A stretch of 5,182 nucleotides of DNA, taken from contig PMAK01000003.1 of assembly GCA_003153655.1 (NCBI GenBank), forward strand, positions 16,819 through 22,000. Direction: 5' to 3'. The DNA comes from Phycisphaerales bacterium. GTDB lineage: Bacteria; Planctomycetota; Phycisphaerae; Tepidisphaerales; Tepidisphaeraceae. Below, piece by piece: positions 4,108 to 5,182 of this stretch. The translations under genes were made by a program, and so were the position numbers. Numbering within the stretch: the first letter of the stretch is position 1; each line of letters opens with the position of its first letter. Under the pieces are notes generated by a model, which was given only the letters and a program-made list of their open reading frames with translations, searched no databases and was not told where the DNA came from.

Positions 4108-5121
4108 ATGGTTAAGTTATTCCTATCGCATACGTCGGCGGATAAGCCATTTGCCAAACAACTAGCAACCTCGCTCATGGACAGCGGATACGTCGTATGG
4201 TTGGACGAGTGGGAAATTAAAGTGGGTGATTCTATCACTCAGAAAATTGAGAAAGGGATTGAAGGCTCCGATTATCTCTTGCTCGTACTTTCAAACAAAT
4301 CAATCCAATCCAAGTGGGTGGATCGAGAATGGCGAGCCAAATTTGGGGTCGAGGTTGAGAGCGGTCGGCAGCTAGTGTTGCCCTGTTTGACCGAGAAGTG
4401 CGATATTCCGGCGCTGCTCCGTGACAAAAAGTACGCTGATTTTATTGAAAGTTTCGACATAGGCTTTAGGCAACTGATGGACAAAATTAATCCCATTCGT
4501 CTATCTGGCCGGCCAGCGATTGCTATTGATCCGACGGCTCACGCTGATGAAATTATGGCGATCATCGCAAAACTCCAATCCCCAAATGCCATATTATCCG
4601 AATGCGTTACGGCTGGGCTAATCCTAGCTCGCAAGATTAAAAGTCACGCGTTAGAAGAATTCTGCCGACATGAGTTGGCGGGGATAGTCCCAGGGTCCAT
4701 GCTTCCGACACCGGCCGACGAGGAATCTCATTTGTGGCGAGTGGCGGAGTGTTTTGCCTCAACGATTGGCCCGTTAAATACGAACTGGATCGGGTTTGAA
4801 ACTGAGGCGGGACTGTTTAATTTCATCGAAAACCAACCGGATAAATTTGTGCCGATGAAGCTGTTTTGGACTTGGCCAGTCGCGGATATTGAAAAGGAAG
4901 CCTTGAATCGTAGGCCACAATCCACCGCAATGATTATTTACAGAAAGTATAAGGAATTGATGCCCGGTCACGGCAAGGAAGATTTGGATGTCCCGCTCTA
5001 TATGCGGCCCAACGTCAGCGAAAAACTGCTTGCAGCAATTAGGCGGCAGTTTGTAAGTCTGCTGCTGTCTTGCCTGCCGTCTATCAGGGGAGATTCTTCA
5101 CGGCTGACGGAAATTGGCTAG
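4108..5121 (+). CDS. TIR-domain protein with C-terminal AbiTii-like region, candidate anti-phage effector
   Basis: The first ~128 of 337 residues are a bacterial TIR domain. It has the opening strand KLFLSHTSADKPFAKQLATSL, the BB-loop region WLDEWEIKVGDSI (31-43), the strand SDYLLLVLSNKSI (54-66) and the helix SKWVDREW with the likely catalytic glutamate E74. Bacterial TIR domains of this class cleave NAD+ or make cyclic ADP-ribose signals during phage infection. After a linker (129-158), residues about 160-193 (ILSECVTAGLILARKIKSHALEEFCRHELAGI) resemble the start of the AbiTii domain, whose usual pattern is a long helix, then LxxWxxxELnGY; here F185 replaces the tryptophan and I193 the tyrosine. 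The rest, to about 320, is unassigned. An AbiTii-type part would probably sense infection or oligomerise; that is inference. The gene looks less GC-rich than the 2029-2715 gene, consistent with transfer. An XRE gene lies 102 bp upstream. The TIR call is firm; the C-terminal call is moderate. Confidence 0.85.
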   Translation: MVKLFLSHTSADKPFAKQLATSLMDSGYVVWLDEWEIKVGDSITQKIEKGIEGSDYLLLVLSNKSIQSKWVDREWRAKFGVEVESGRQLVLPCLTEKCDIPALLRDKKYADFIESFDIGFRQLMDKINPIRLSGRPAIAIDPTAHADEIMAIIAKLQSPNAILSECVTAGLILARKIKSHALEEFCRHELAGIVPGSMLPTPADEESHLWRVAECFASTIGPLNTNWIGFETEAGLFNFIENQPDKFVPMKLFWTWPVADIEKEALNRRPQSTAMIIYRKYKELMPGHGKEDLDVPLYMRPNVSEKLLAAIRRQFVSLLLSCLPSIRGDSSRLTEIG

Positions 5122-5157
5122 GATTTACAGCGCTGTACTTTTGGTCAGCCGAATAAT

Positions 5158-5182
5158 AAAAAAAAAAAAAACGCCTGGAACC
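5158..5182. terminator. Probable left half of an intrinsic terminator, cut by the window edge
   Basis: A run of 14 A (5158-5171) is followed by the GC-rich arm CGCCTGGAACC (5172-5182). This is the usual layout of a bidirectional intrinsic terminator: A-tract, GC arm, loop, complementary arm, T-tract. The second arm would lie just past the end. It would end the TIR transcript, and on the minus strand a convergent neighbour. It cannot be confirmed without the next 30 or so bases. Confidence 0.35.

Noticed and set aside
5126..5137. TACAGCGCTGTA as an intrinsic terminator hairpin for the TIR gene
   Set aside because: As a hairpin it has about 4 bp of stem around a GCGC loop, and only four T follow; too weak to call as a terminator by itself.

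Overview
The window looks like bacterial chromosome with accessory DNA inserted in it. My best guess is a planctomycete or a related Planctomycetota/Verrucomicrobiota lineage. The reasons are a PEP-CTERM (exosortase-sorted) surface protein, a mixture of Shine-Dalgarno genes and genes without one, and a small MerR-like/primase cluster of a style I associate with mobile elements in that group. The host assignment is inference. No rRNA, tRNA, transposase, integrase or CRISPR array is visible.

Left third (1-1366, all minus strand): a probable replication/regulation module of a mobile element. In transcription order it has a winged-helix protein (1366-950), an excisionase/MerR-like DNA-binding protein (843-619), a 46-residue protein (604-464) and the N-terminal 163 residues of an NrS-1-like phage/plasmid DNA primase-polymerase (489 to beyond the left edge). 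The last two overlap in different frames. The primase runs off the window.

Positions 1367-1989 (623 bp) hold no convincing gene. The stretch is rich in repeats: about nine copies, in both orientations, of a GCTCCGGA-type motif, a 13-bp inverted repeat, and a 12-bp inverted repeat further right. It may be an origin, an operator array or a structured RNA/DNA region belonging to the module on its left.

Positions 2029-2715 (plus) encode an unrecognised, proline/alanine-rich protein with a four-cysteine zinc-ribbon-like knuckle. Convergent to it is a two-gene minus-strand operon: a PEP-CTERM beta-sandwich protein (3687-3034) followed, through an ATGA overlap, by a small exported or membrane-anchored protein (3037-2777).

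Right side (3743-5182, plus): an 18-bp perfect palindrome lies between the PEP-CTERM gene and a divergent XRE/Cro-type regulator (3796-4005). About 100 bp further on is a TIR-domain protein (4108-5121) whose second half resembles the AbiTii domain of abortive-infection proteins. I read the XRE gene plus the TIR-AbiTii gene as a candidate anti-phage module: the TIR domain would be an NAD+-directed effector, the C-terminal part the sensor or regulator, and the XRE protein a possible repressor. The window ends in a 14-A run followed by a GC-rich arm, probably the left half of an intrinsic terminator.

Several genes (1366 minus, 3796 plus, 4108 plus, perhaps 2029 plus) have a TANNNT -10-like box 5-8 nt before the start codon and little or no Shine-Dalgarno sequence, which suggests leaderless transcripts.
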